This document shows, piece by piece, positions 16,519 to 24,520 of a stretch of 64,000 nucleotides of DNA; within the stretch, counting starts at the first letter, position 1, and every line of letters starts with the position of its first letter. The stretch is from assembly GCF_004801285.1 (NCBI RefSeq), contig NZ_SSNY01000001.1, positions 1-64,000 of the forward strand, in the 5' to 3' direction. A program made the translations under genes and the position numbers. The stretch is from Ollibium composti (GTDB lineage Bacteria > Pseudomonadota > Alphaproteobacteria > Rhizobiales > Rhizobiaceae). The notes under the pieces were generated by a model. That model was not told the DNA's origin. It saw only the letters and a program-made list of their open reading frames with translations, and ran no database searches.

Positions 16519-18069
16519 ATGACCGCGCAACGGCCCAACGTGTTGCTCATCTGCGCCGATCAGTGGCGCGGCGATTGCATTTCCGCACTCGGTCATCCCA
16601 ACGTGAAGACGCCGAACCTCGACGCGCTGGCCGCCGACGGCGTGCTGTTCACCAATCATTTCGGCCAGTGCACGCCGTGCGGGCCTTCGCGCACCAGCCT
16701 GCTGACCGGCCTCTACCTGATGAACCATCGCTCCGGGCGCAACGGCACGCCGCTCGACGCCCGCCACACAAACGTTGCGCTGGAGGCGCGCAAGGCCGGC
16801 TATCGGCCGGCACTGTTCGGCTATACCGACACCAGCGCCGACCCGCGCGATCTCGACGCCAACGACCCTGCGCTGACGACCTACGAGAGCGTCATGCCGG
16901 GCTTCGAGGCGGCTCTTCACCTGCCCGACGAGATGGAGGAATGGATCGCCGACCTTCTCGCCAAGGGCTACGACCTGTCCGGCGGACGCCACGACGTGTT
17001 CAAGCCGAAGCCCGGTTTCGACAGACCGGCGGATCGCGGCTTCCGCTATATCCCGACCGTCTATCCGGCCGAGCATAGCGAAGCGGCCTTTCTCACCGAC
17101 GCTTTCCTGAAATGGCTTTCGGCACGACGCGACAGCCCATGGTTCGCGCATTTCGTCTTTCTCAGGCCGCATCCGCCGCTGATCGCGCCGGAGCCCTACA
17201 ACGCCATGGTCGATCCCGCCGATGTCGCTATGCCGGCGCGCGCGGCCTCGCTGGAGGCGGAAAAGCGCCAGCATCCGATGTTGGCCTACGAACTGGAGCG
17301 GATGAGCGAGCCCGGCCGCTATGACGAGCACAGCCCGTTCGATCCGATTTCGGCGGACGATCTCGAAATCCGCCAGATGCGGGCAACCTATTACGGGCTG
17401 ATTTCGGAGGTCGACCACCATCTCGGCCGTATCGTCGAGAACCTGAAGGCGACCGGCGAATACGACCGCACGCTGATCGTGGTCACCAGCGACCATGCCG
17501 AGATGCTGGGCGAGCACCACGCCTGGGGCAAGGAAATCTATTTCGATCAGGCCTTCCACCTGCCGCTGGTCATCCGCGACCCACGGCGTCAGGCAGACGC
17601 GGCGCGCGGATCGCGCGTCGACGCCTTCACCGAGGCGGTCGACATCATGCCGACGATCCTTGACTGGCTGGGGCGCCCGGTGCCGCGCGCCTGCGATGGC
17701 CGCTCGCTGCTGCCGTTGATCGAGGGCGGGACCCCGCCGGACTGGCGCGAGGCGGTGTTCTTCGAGCACGATTTCCGCACCGTGGCGACGCAGAAAGCGG
17801 AGACGACACTCGGCATCTCCTCCGACCAGTGCAGCTATGCGGCGGTGCGCGACCGGCGCTACAAATACGTCCACTTCGCGGCCCTGCCGCCGCTGCTGTT
17901 CGACATGGTCAACGATCCGCACGAGACACAGAACCTCGCCGACCGGCCGGAGATGGCGGCGACGGTGCTTGCCTATGCACAGAAGATGCTGGACTGGCGC
18001 CTCAGCCATGCCGACCGCACGCTGACCAATATGTTCATCACCAAGGACGGGTTGGTGTCGCGGCCCTGA
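16519..18069 (+). CDS. Phosphonate monoester hydrolase / sulfatase-like enzyme
   Basis: A 516-residue alkaline-phosphatase-superfamily enzyme. The formylglycine motif C54-G-P-S-R58 sits in QCTPCGPSRTSLLTG. Asp14 in CADQWRG and the Asp/His of TSDHAEMLGEHH are metal ligands. Length and sequence, including LLTGLYLMNHR and the C-terminal RYKYVHFAALPPLLFDM, resemble rhizobial phosphonate monoester hydrolase/arylsulfatase (about 514 residues), which cleaves phosphonate monoesters, phosphodiesters and sulfate esters. Activity would need a formylglycine-generating system elsewhere. No signal peptide, so cytosolic. It follows the GntR gene by 25 bp, implying that the imported substrate carries an ester it cleaves. 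Start ATG 16519. Confidence 0.85.
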   Translation: MTAQRPNVLLICADQWRGDCISALGHPNVKTPNLDALAADGVLFTNHFGQCTPCGPSRTSLLTGLYLMNHRSGRNGTPLDARHTNVALEARKAGYRPALFGYTDTSADPRDLDANDPALTTYESVMPGFEAALHLPDEMEEWIADLLAKGYDLSGGRHDVFKPKPGFDRPADRGFRYIPTVYPAEHSEAAFLTDAFLKWLSARRDSPWFAHFVFLRPHPPLIAPEPYNAMVDPADVAMPARAASLEAEKRQHPMLAYELERMSEPGRYDEHSPFDPISADDLEIRQMRATYYGLISEVDHHLGRIVENLKATGEYDRTLIVVTSDHAEMLGEHHAWGKEIYFDQAFHLPLVIRDPRRQADAARGSRVDAFTEAVDIMPTILDWLGRPVPRACDGRSLLPLIEGGTPPDWREAVFFEHDFRTVATQKAETTLGISSDQCSYAAVRDRRYKYVHFAALPPLLFDMVNDPHETQNLADRPEMAATVLAYAQKMLDWRLSHADRTLTNMFITKDGLVSRP

Positions 18070-18087
18070 GAGAGAGCTAAGACAGCC

Positions 18088-18381
18088 TCAATCCTCTTTT
18101 TCGCGACCAAAGGCGGCGCGCAGCTCATCCTTGGCGTCCTCCAGCACCTTCTTCTGCCTGTCCGGCAGGTTCTTGCCGGCGCGGTTGATGTAGAAGGTCA
18201 GCATCGACATGGCCGAGCGGAACGGTTCGGCCTTGCGGCGGTCGCTGCGCTCGGCCGAGCGCTTCAGCGAGGCGGCGATTGCCTTCGGGTCGTGCTGCTC
18301 GAAGACGTGTTCCTCGAGATCGAGGGCGTCGCTGTGCTCGGTAACCTCGGCAGACCATTTTTCCTTGTGGGCGGTAGCCAT
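18088..18381 (-). CDS. DUF3175 small protein
   Basis: A 97-residue, highly charged soluble protein. KWSAEVTEHSDALDLEEHVF and SAMSMLTFYINRAGKNLP match the conserved core I recognise as DUF3175, a family of unknown function common in rhizobia. Two ATGs are adjacent (18384 and 18381); the second has better spacing from AGGAG. Convergent with the sulfatase-like gene, whose stop is 18 bp away, and divergent from the MFS carrier. No function can be given. Confidence 0.82.
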   Translation of the reverse strand: MATAHKEKWSAEVTEHSDALDLEEHVFEQHDPKAIAASLKRSAERSDRRKAEPFRSAMSMLTFYINRAGKNLPDRQKKVLEDAKDELRAAFGREKED

Positions 18382-18531
18382 CATCGTCTCCTTTCCGTGT
18401 TTTCAATGGATGGAGCGGGAAGGGGTTCCAGCCGCTGGAGCGACCGCTTCCATGGTGCTGGCGCTGCCGTCCGGCTTCAGATGGCTAAATAGTGCGCCGG
18501 GACGCGGATTCCGGCCGCGACGGAGCTTGTC

Positions 18532-19764
18532 ATGCTTTCTGCAAATGGAGTGCCCGCGCCGGCCTCGCCGATCGACGGACCGCAGGCCTGGATGCGCCTC
18601 GTCGTCTCCCTGGCCCTGGGCACCATCGGCGGCGTCGGCATGTGGGCTGTCATCGTCGTGCTGCCGGCGGTGCAGGCGGAATTCGGCGTCGACCGGGCGG
18701 ACGCGTCGCTGCCCTATACGGCGACCATGCTGGGCTTTGCCGTCGGCAACGTCGTGATCGGGCGTGCGATCGACCGGATCGGCTATTGGATTCCGGCGCT
18801 CGTGACGTCGATCCTGCTCGGCCTTGGCTTTATCGCGGCATCGTTGACGACGTCCGTGCTGCAGTTCTCGCTGGTCCACGGCCTCCTGATCGGGGTGGGG
18901 ACCGCCTCCACCTTCGGCCCGCTGATCGCCGACCTTTCGCACTGGTTCGACCGGCGCCGCGGCGTGGCGGTCTCCGCCGCCGCGACCGGCAGCTACCTTG
19001 CCGGCACGCTCTGGCCGGCGGTCATCCCCAGTGTCGCGGGAACGGAAGGCTGGCGCACCGCCTATGTCGTCATCGGCATCATCTGTCTCGTGACGATGGT
19101 GCCGCTGACGCTGATGCTGCGCGCCAAGCCGCCGCATGCGGAAGCCGGCGGCGGGAACGGCGGCAGGCCGGTCCTGCCGATAGCGTTGTCGCCCGCGGGG
19201 TTGCAGGCGCTGCTTGTCGTGGCCGGTCTCGGCTGCTGCGTGGCGATGTCGATGCCGCAGGTCCACATCGTCGCCTATTGCATGGACCTCGGCTACGGCG
19301 TGGCGCGCGGCGCGGACATGCTGTCGATCATGATGGCGGCCGGCATCGTCAGCCGGGTGGCGTCGGGGTTCATTGCCGACCGCATCGGCGGCATCAGGAC
19401 CCTGCTCGCCGGTTCGGTGCTGCAGGGGCTGGCGCTGTTATTCTACGTCCCGTTCGACGGGCTTGCTTCGCTCTACGTGGTGTCGCTGATCTTCGGCCTG
19501 TCGCAGGGCGGCATCGTGCCTTGCTATGCGGTAATCGTGCGCGAATACATGCCGGCGGCGGAGGCGGGACAGCGCGTCGGCATCGTCATCATGGCGACCA
19601 TTCTCGGCATGGCGATCGGCGGCTGGATGTCGGGCTGGATCTACGACCTGACCGGCTCCTACAGCGCAGCGTTCCTGAACGGCATCGCCTGGAACCTTCT
19701 GAACGTAACCGCCATGGTGCTTGTCTTCTGGTCGGCGCGGCGGGCTCTGCCCGCTCGCTCGTGA
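18532..19764 (+). CDS. MFS transporter (oxalate/formate antiporter-like)
   Basis: A 410-residue carrier with about twelve hydrophobic helices. WFDRRRGVAVSAAATGSYLAG in the loop after helix 4 and FIADRIGGIRTLLAGS after helix 8 are MFS cytoplasmic-loop signatures of the monocarboxylate/OFA-like subgroup. ATG 18532 has GGAG 10 bp upstream. It stands alone, divergent from the DUF3175 gene and convergent with the Rrf2 gene (13 bp apart). The substrate is likely an organic anion but is not determined. Confidence 0.85.
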   Translation: MLSANGVPAPASPIDGPQAWMRLVVSLALGTIGGVGMWAVIVVLPAVQAEFGVDRADASLPYTATMLGFAVGNVVIGRAIDRIGYWIPALVTSILLGLGFIAASLTTSVLQFSLVHGLLIGVGTASTFGPLIADLSHWFDRRRGVAVSAAATGSYLAGTLWPAVIPSVAGTEGWRTAYVVIGIICLVTMVPLTLMLRAKPPHAEAGGGNGGRPVLPIALSPAGLQALLVVAGLGCCVAMSMPQVHIVAYCMDLGYGVARGADMLSIMMAAGIVSRVASGFIADRIGGIRTLLAGSVLQGLALLFYVPFDGLASLYVVSLIFGLSQGGIVPCYAVIVREYMPAAEAGQRVGIVIMATILGMAIGGWMSGWIYDLTGSYSAAFLNGIAWNLLNVTAMVLVFWSARRALPARS

Positions 19765-19777
19765 GACCGACGTTCCG

Positions 19778-20227
19778 CTACTGGTGCGTGGCCAGTTCCA
19801 TCGGAAAATCGTCGTTGTCGGTGTCGCGCATGGCGGCGAGGCTGCGGTTGTCGAGCACGTCGGCGATGGCCTGGCGCACCTCCAGCATCATGTGGCGCAC
19901 CGCGCAGGTCTCCTCGTCGCAGTCCTCGCAGCGCTCGTAGCGGGTTCGGCTGGCGCAGGAGATCGGCGCCAGCGGGCCGTCGAGGACGCGGATGACGTGG
20001 CCGATCTTGATGTCGGCGGCCGGGCGGGCGAGACGGTAGCCGCCTTCCTTGCCCTTGCGGCTCTGCACGAAGCCGGCGTTGCGCAGTTCGCCGAGGATGG
20101 CGTCCAGGAATTTCTTCGGAATGTGGTTGGTGTCGGCGATGTCGTGGACGAAGGCCAACTGACCGTCCGGCAGCCGCGACAGATGCACCAGCGCCTTCAG
20201 CCCGTATTTGCCTTTCTTGGTGAGCAT
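19778..20227 (-). CDS. Rrf2-family regulator linked to sulfate uptake
   Basis: A 149-residue Rrf2 regulator: winged helix in residues 1-80 (MLTKKGKYGLKALVHLSRL, then RKGKEGGYRLARP), followed by a cysteine group C91, C100, C103, C108 in the RCEDCDEETC region. Rrf2 proteins with clustered cysteines can bind an iron-sulfur cluster (IscR, NsrR, RirA) or, like CymR, act in cysteine control. It is downstream of the sulfate-uptake genes on the same strand but separated by a terminator hairpin and has its own palindrome upstream. Start ATG 20227; the upstream open frame is not family-like. Confidence 0.86.
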   Translation of the reverse strand: MLTKKGKYGLKALVHLSRLPDGQLAFVHDIADTNHIPKKFLDAILGELRNAGFVQSRKGKEGGYRLARPAADIKIGHVIRVLDGPLAPISCASRTRYERCEDCDEETCAVRHMMLEVRQAIADVLDNRSLAAMRDTDNDDFPMELATHQ

Positions 20228-20325
20228 GCCCGCGATGATCCGCCTTGTTCCGGTCCGTCCTGTGTACCAGCCGTTCTTGCGCAGATCGCGGCGGGCGCAG
20301 GGTGGTTTAAACAAATTCCAGCGAC

Positions 20326-20342
20326 TTGGTATAGTATTCCAA
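20326..20342. promoter_or_regulatory. Palindrome upstream of the Rrf2 gene
   Basis: TTGGTATAGTATTCCAA, a near-perfect inverted repeat with core GGTAT-AGT-ATTCC, about 100 bp upstream of the Rrf2 start. A similar sequence, GGAAT-GAT-ATTCC, lies before the downstream sulfate-binding-protein gene. The half-sites resemble those of the CymR box (ATACC/GGAAT) though in reversed order. Likely an Rrf2 operator for self-control. Confidence 0.5.
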
Positions 20343-20410
20343 AGACGTTGACGGTTCCTGACCGCGCCGTGTCGACGGAGTGAGGGCGGTTTCCACAAGC
20401 CGCAAACGCA

Positions 20411-20435
20411 AAAGGCCGGCGTGTCGCCGGCCTTT
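20411..20435 (-). terminator. Intrinsic terminator of the sulfate-uptake genes
   Basis: AAAGGCCGGC (20411-20420) pairs perfectly with GCCGGCCTTT (20426-20435), loop GTGTC. It lies 21 bp after the stop of the minus-strand binding-protein gene; read on that strand the stem ends in CCTTTTGCG. It separates this gene from the Rrf2 gene. Confidence 0.75.
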
Positions 20436-20455
20436 CGTCGTTCATGATCGGTCGG

Positions 20456-21442
20456 TCAGCGGTTGCCGTAGATCTGGTCGAGCAGCCCACCCTCGGCGAA
20501 GTGCTCGGCCTGCACCTTCTCCCAGCCGCCGAAGACGTCCTCGACGGTGACGAGGCGGACTTGCGGGAACTTGTCCTTGAACTTGGCCGCCACGGCCTCG
20601 TCGTGGACGCGCAGGCTGTACTCGGCCTCGATCTCCTGCGCCTTCGGCGTGTAGAGGAAATCGAGATAGGTCTTGGCGAGGTCTTCGCTGCCATGCTCCT
20701 TCGCCACCTTGTCGACGATGGCGACGGGGAACTCGGCCAGCAGGCTGACCGACGGCGTCACCGGCTGATAGTTGTCGGTGCCGTATTCACGGGCAATGCC
20801 TTGCGTCTCGGACTCGAAGGTGATCAGCACGTCGCCGATGCCGCGCTCGGCAAAGGTGGTGGTGGCGCCGCGCCCGCCGGTGTCGAACACCGGGACGTGC
20901 GCGAAGATCTTGCCGACGAAGTCCTTCACCTTGGCCTCGTCGTTGTTGAACTTCTCCTTGGCGTAGGCCGTGGCTGCCAGGTAGGTGTAGCGCGCATTGC
21001 CCGAGGTCTTGGGGTTGGGGAAGATGACCTGCACGTCGTCGCGCACGAGATCGTCCCAGTCCCTGATGTTCTTCGGGTTGCCGGCACGCACCAGGAAGGA
21101 CGGCAGCGAATAGAAGGGCGAGGCGTTGTTCGGCAGCGCCTTCTGCCAATCGGCGGCGACGTAGCCGTTCTTCACCAGGAAGTCGATGTCGGGAACCTGG
21201 TTGAAGGTGACGACATCGGCGCCGAGCCCCTCAACGATCGAGCGCGCCTGCTTGGAGGTGCCGGCATGCGACTGGTCGACGGTGACGCCGGGGTGTTCCT
21301 CGACGAACGCCTTGTTGATGGCCACGAACAGTTCGCGGCCGACATCGTAGGAGGCGTTCAAGAGCTTGTCGGCGGCGAAGGCCGAGGTGCTGGCGAACAG
21401 CAGGGAGGCGACGGCTGCGCCGGCGAGAAGAAGGCGTTTCAT
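20456..21442 (-). CDS. Sulfate/thiosulfate-binding protein (second copy)
   Basis: A 328-residue periplasmic protein of the Sbp/CysP family. The signal peptide ends near AFA in STSAFAADK. Family motifs: LLNASYDVGRELFVAINKAF, DQSHAGTSKQARSIVEGLGADVV, FPNPKTSGNARYTYLAA and VPVFDTGGRGATTTFAERG, which contribute sulfate-binding residues. Start ATG 21442. It is separated from cysA by a 173-bp gap holding palindromes, so it may have its own promoter. It is a diverged paralogue of the binding protein at 24521-25564. Confidence 0.9.
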   Translation of the reverse strand: MKRLLLAGAAVASLLFASTSAFAADKLLNASYDVGRELFVAINKAFVEEHPGVTVDQSHAGTSKQARSIVEGLGADVVTFNQVPDIDFLVKNGYVAADWQKALPNNASPFYSLPSFLVRAGNPKNIRDWDDLVRDDVQVIFPNPKTSGNARYTYLAATAYAKEKFNNDEAKVKDFVGKIFAHVPVFDTGGRGATTTFAERGIGDVLITFESETQGIAREYGTDNYQPVTPSVSLLAEFPVAIVDKVAKEHGSEDLAKTYLDFLYTPKAQEIEAEYSLRVHDEAVAAKFKDKFPQVRLVTVEDVFGGWEKVQAEHFAEGGLLDQIYGNR

Positions 21443-21535
21443 GAAGGCTCCGTGGGATGCGAGAAATCTGCCGGAACCATAGCCGACGCCCATCCGAAAA
21501 CGAGAAACCGCGGTTTCCATGGTGAAGACGCCTTA

Positions 21536-21578
21536 GGATATCATCCCATATTTAGGCATCCACGAGGAATGATATTCC
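21536..21578. promoter_or_regulatory. Inverted repeats before the second sulfate-binding-protein gene
   Basis: GGAATGATATTCC (21566-21578) is a palindrome (GGAAT-GAT-ATTCC) with the same core as the site upstream of the Rrf2 gene. GGATATCATCCC (21536-21547) is its near-inverted copy 18 bp away. Both lie 94-136 bp upstream of the binding-protein start. They could be an Rrf2 operator pair or, as RNA, a stem-loop after cysA. Confidence 0.5.
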
Positions 21579-21615
21579 AACGATCGCGGGATGCGATCGG
21601 CGGCATTTGGCTTCC

Positions 21616-22659
21616 TCAGTCCGCGCGCGGAAACAGCTTCCATTTGCGCGGGCGGAAGGCGATGCGGCTCTTGTTCGCCGCGGCATGGTCGATGGGCAGT
21701 TCGATCTCGACCCGCTGCCGGTCGCCGCCGACCTCCAACTCGACGCGCCGCGTCTCGGCGACGCGGCGGCTGTTGACGACGGTGCCGGCGATGCAGCCGC
21801 CGCAGCCGTCGAGCAGTTCGACGTCGTGCGGCCGGAAGAAAAGCGTCGCGGCGCCGGCCGGCACGTCGGGCGCAGACAGGCCGATCGGCCTTTCGGCAAG
21901 CCATACCTGGCCGTCCTCGACCCTTGCCGGCAGGGAGCTGGAATCGCCGATGAAGCCGTAGACGAAGGGCGAGTTGGGCGTGTCGTAGACCTCGTCGGCC
22001 GTGCCGACCTGCTCGATGCGGCCCTGGCTCATGACGACAACGCGGTCGGCCAGTTCCAGCGCCTCCTCCTGGTCGTGGGTGACGAAGATCGTCGTGTGGC
22101 CGGTGGTGTCGTGAATGTCGCGCAGCCAGCGGCGCAGTTCGCGCCGCACCTGCGCATCGAGCGCGCCGAAAGGCTCGTCGAGCAAGAGCACGGCCGGCTC
22201 GATCGCCATGGCGCGGGCGAGCGCCACGCGCTGGCGCTGGCCGCCGGACAGTTGCGCCGGATAGCGCTTCTCCAGGCCGGAGAGCTGGACGAAATCCAGC
22301 AGTTCGGAGGCGCGGCGGCGGATTTCCTCCGCCGGCGGGCGGGTGGCGCCGGGGCGCACCTTGAGGCCGAAGCCGATGTTGTCGGCCACCGTCATGTGGC
22401 GGAACAGGGCGTAGTGCTGGAAGACGAAACCGACGTTGCGCTCCTGGATCGATTTCAGCGATGCGTCCTCCTCGCCGAAGAAGATCTTTCCGCGTGTCGG
22501 GCGTTCCAGTCCGGCGATGAGGCGCAGAAGCGTCGTCTTGCCGGAGCCGGACGGCCCCAGCAGCGCGATCAATTCGCCCGACCTGATGTCGAGCGACACG
22601 TCGTGCAGCGCCGGAAACCGGTCGAACTCCTTGCGCACGTTGGCTACGCGAACTTCCAT
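21616..22659 (-). CDS. cysA: Sulfate/thiosulfate ABC transporter ATPase
   Basis: A 347-residue ATPase: MEVRVANVRKEFDRFPALHD start, Walker A GPSGSGKTT near residue 37, Q-loop FVFQHYALFRHMTVADN, signature LSGGQRQRVALARA, Walker B LLLDEPFGALDAQVRRELRR. The last 100 or so residues form the regulatory TOBE-like domain usual in CysA. It energises CysT/CysW; its start is 13 bp after the cysW stop. Confidence 0.94.
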   Translation of the reverse strand: MEVRVANVRKEFDRFPALHDVSLDIRSGELIALLGPSGSGKTTLLRLIAGLERPTRGKIFFGEEDASLKSIQERNVGFVFQHYALFRHMTVADNIGFGLKVRPGATRPPAEEIRRRASELLDFVQLSGLEKRYPAQLSGGQRQRVALARAMAIEPAVLLLDEPFGALDAQVRRELRRWLRDIHDTTGHTTIFVTHDQEEALELADRVVVMSQGRIEQVGTADEVYDTPNSPFVYGFIGDSSSLPARVEDGQVWLAERPIGLSAPDVPAGAATLFFRPHDVELLDGCGGCIAGTVVNSRRVAETRRVELEVGGDRQRVEIELPIDHAAANKSRIAFRPRKWKLFPRAD

Positions 22660-22671
22660 CGATTGAATCCC

Positions 22672-23556
22672 TCAGTGTCCGCGCGTTGCGGCGATCTCGG
22701 CGCCGTAGCGCATTTCAAGCACGGTCTTCAGCACCAGCGTCACCAGCGCCAGCCCGGCCAGCAGCGAGGCGACGGCAAAGGCGCCGACGGCGTTGTATTC
22801 GTTGTAGAGTATCTCGACATGCAGCGGCATGGTGTTGGTCTGGCCGCGTATGTGGCCCGACACCACCGAGACGGCGCCGAACTCGCCCATGGCGCGGGCG
22901 TTGCACAGGAGCACGCCGTAGAGCAGTCCCCATTTGATGTTGGGCAAGGTGACGTACCAGAAGGTCTGCCAACCGCTGGCGCCGAGCGAAAGGGCGGCCT
23001 CCTCGTCGCCGGTGCCCTGTTCCTGCATCAGCGGGATCAGCTCGCGCGCGACGAAGGGGAAGGTGACGAAGACGGTGGCGAGCACGATGCCCGGCACGGC
23101 GAACAGAATCTCGATGCCATGCGCCTTCAGGAACGGGCCGAGCGCCGACTGGGCACCGAACAGGAGCACGTAGACGAGGCCGGAAATGACCGGCGACACC
23201 GAAAACGGCAGGTCGATCAGCGTGGTGAGGAAGGCCTTGCCCTTGAACTCGAACTTGGCGATCGCCCAGGAAGCGGCGAGGCCGAAGACGAGGTTCAGCG
23301 GCACCGAGATCGCCGCCACGATCAGAGTCAGCCTGATCGCCGACAGCGTGTCGCCGTCGTTGAGCGAGGTGAGGTAGGTTTCCAGGCCCTTGGCGAAGGC
23401 CTGGTTGAAGACGACGACGAGCGGCAGGACGAGGAACAGAGCCAGGAAGACGAAGGCGATCGCCATCAACACCGCGCGCGCCGGGCGGCTTTCAGTGATT
23501 GCCGCCGACGTCGCCTCGTGCTCGGGATCGTAGGTCTCGATGTGCGGGTCAGCCAT
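22672..23556 (-). CDS. cysW: Sulfate ABC transporter permease
   Basis: A 294-residue permease with about six helices. FAKGLETYLTSLNDGDTLSAI and LPFSVSPVISGLVYVLLFG are CysW signatures; VLLCNARAMGEFGAVSVVSGH is the conserved C-terminal part. The start ATG at 23556 overlaps the cysT stop by 8 bp, giving translational coupling. Confidence 0.94.
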   Translation of the reverse strand: MADPHIETYDPEHEATSAAITESRPARAVLMAIAFVFLALFLVLPLVVVFNQAFAKGLETYLTSLNDGDTLSAIRLTLIVAAISVPLNLVFGLAASWAIAKFEFKGKAFLTTLIDLPFSVSPVISGLVYVLLFGAQSALGPFLKAHGIEILFAVPGIVLATVFVTFPFVARELIPLMQEQGTGDEEAALSLGASGWQTFWYVTLPNIKWGLLYGVLLCNARAMGEFGAVSVVSGHIRGQTNTMPLHVEILYNEYNAVGAFAVASLLAGLALVTLVLKTVLEMRYGAEIAATRGH

Positions 23557-24400
23557 AGCGCTTGCGGCTCCACGACTGGAGGAGGTTGATGACGAACAGC
23601 ATCAGGAAGGACAGCGCCAGCATGACCGCTGCGATGGCGGTGGCTGCGGCGTAGTTATACTCCTCCAGCCGGATGACGATGAGCAGCGGCGCGATCTCGG
23701 AGATGTTGGGCAGGTTGCCGGCGATGAAGATGACGGAGCCGTATTCGCCGACGCCGCGTGCGAAGGCCAGCGCGAAGCCGGTGACGACGGCCGGCAGCAG
23801 CCCCGGCGCCAGCACACGGGTGATAGTCTGGAAGCGGCTGGCGCCGAGCGTCGCGGCCGCCTCCTCCACTTCCTTGTCGATCTCCTCGATGATCGGCTGC
23901 ACCGTGCGCACGACGAAAGGCAGGCCGATGAAGATCAGCGCCATGACGATGCCGAGCGGCGAATAGGCGACCTTGATGCCGAGCGCCATCAGCGGCTTTC
24001 CCAGCCAGCCGTTGGGTGCGTAGAGCGTGGTCAGCGCGATGCCAGCCACCGCCGTCGGCAGCGCGAAGGGCAGGTCGACCATGGCGTCGACGATGCGCCG
24101 GCCGGGAAACTGGTAGCGGACCAGCACCCAGGCGACGATGGTGCCGAAGACGACGTTGACGGCGGCGGCGATCAGCGCGGTGCCGAAGCTGATTTCAAGG
24201 GCGTGAAGGGTGCGCCGGTCGAGCGCGATGCGCCAGAAATCGGCCCAGCCGAGGGCGGCCGAGCGCCATGCAAGGCCGGACAGCGGGATCAGGATGATGA
24301 GGGTGAGGTAGGCAAGCGAGAAGCCGAGCGTCAACCCGAAACCGGGAATGACACTCGGCTGCCTGAACCGCCACCCCGTGCGGGTGGTTGCGTTGCTCAT
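23549..24400 (-). CDS. cysT: Sulfate ABC transporter permease
   Basis: A 283-residue permease (also called cysU). VIPGFGLTLGFSLAYLTLI is the first helix; VDLPFALPTAVAGIALTTLY and ARGVGEYGSVIFIAGN are diagnostic for CysT. Together with CysW it forms the sulfate channel. It follows the first binding-protein gene after a 120-bp gap that contains a hairpin. Confidence 0.94.
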   Translation of the reverse strand: MSNATTRTGWRFRQPSVIPGFGLTLGFSLAYLTLIILIPLSGLAWRSAALGWADFWRIALDRRTLHALEISFGTALIAAAVNVVFGTIVAWVLVRYQFPGRRIVDAMVDLPFALPTAVAGIALTTLYAPNGWLGKPLMALGIKVAYSPLGIVMALIFIGLPFVVRTVQPIIEEIDKEVEEAAATLGASRFQTITRVLAPGLLPAVVTGFALAFARGVGEYGSVIFIAGNLPNISEIAPLLIVIRLEEYNYAAATAIAAVMLALSFLMLFVINLLQSWSRKRYG

Positions 24401-24464
24401 GTCGTTGTCGATCGTCCCTTCCTGATCAACCGCGGTTGTTCGCTATAACGGCGGCGCTTGGGGC

Positions 24465-24491
24465 GGGAAAGCCGTTCCTGCGGCTTTTCCC
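24465..24491 (-). promoter_or_regulatory. Intercistronic hairpin after sulfate-binding-protein gene
   Basis: GGGAAAGCCG (24465-24474) pairs with CGGCTTTTCCC (24481-24491) with a one-base bulge and a 6-nt loop. It lies 30 bp after the binding-protein stop on the minus strand and before cysT. It could be a leaky terminator or mRNA-stabilising stem. Confidence 0.55.
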
Positions 24492-24520
24492 GGCTCAGTG
24501 CCCCTTTGGCGCACCGTCTC

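Noticed and set aside
16459..18009. A 516-codon minus-strand frame opposite the sulfatase-like gene
   Set aside because: No family features; the plus strand has CGPSR and all metal ligands.
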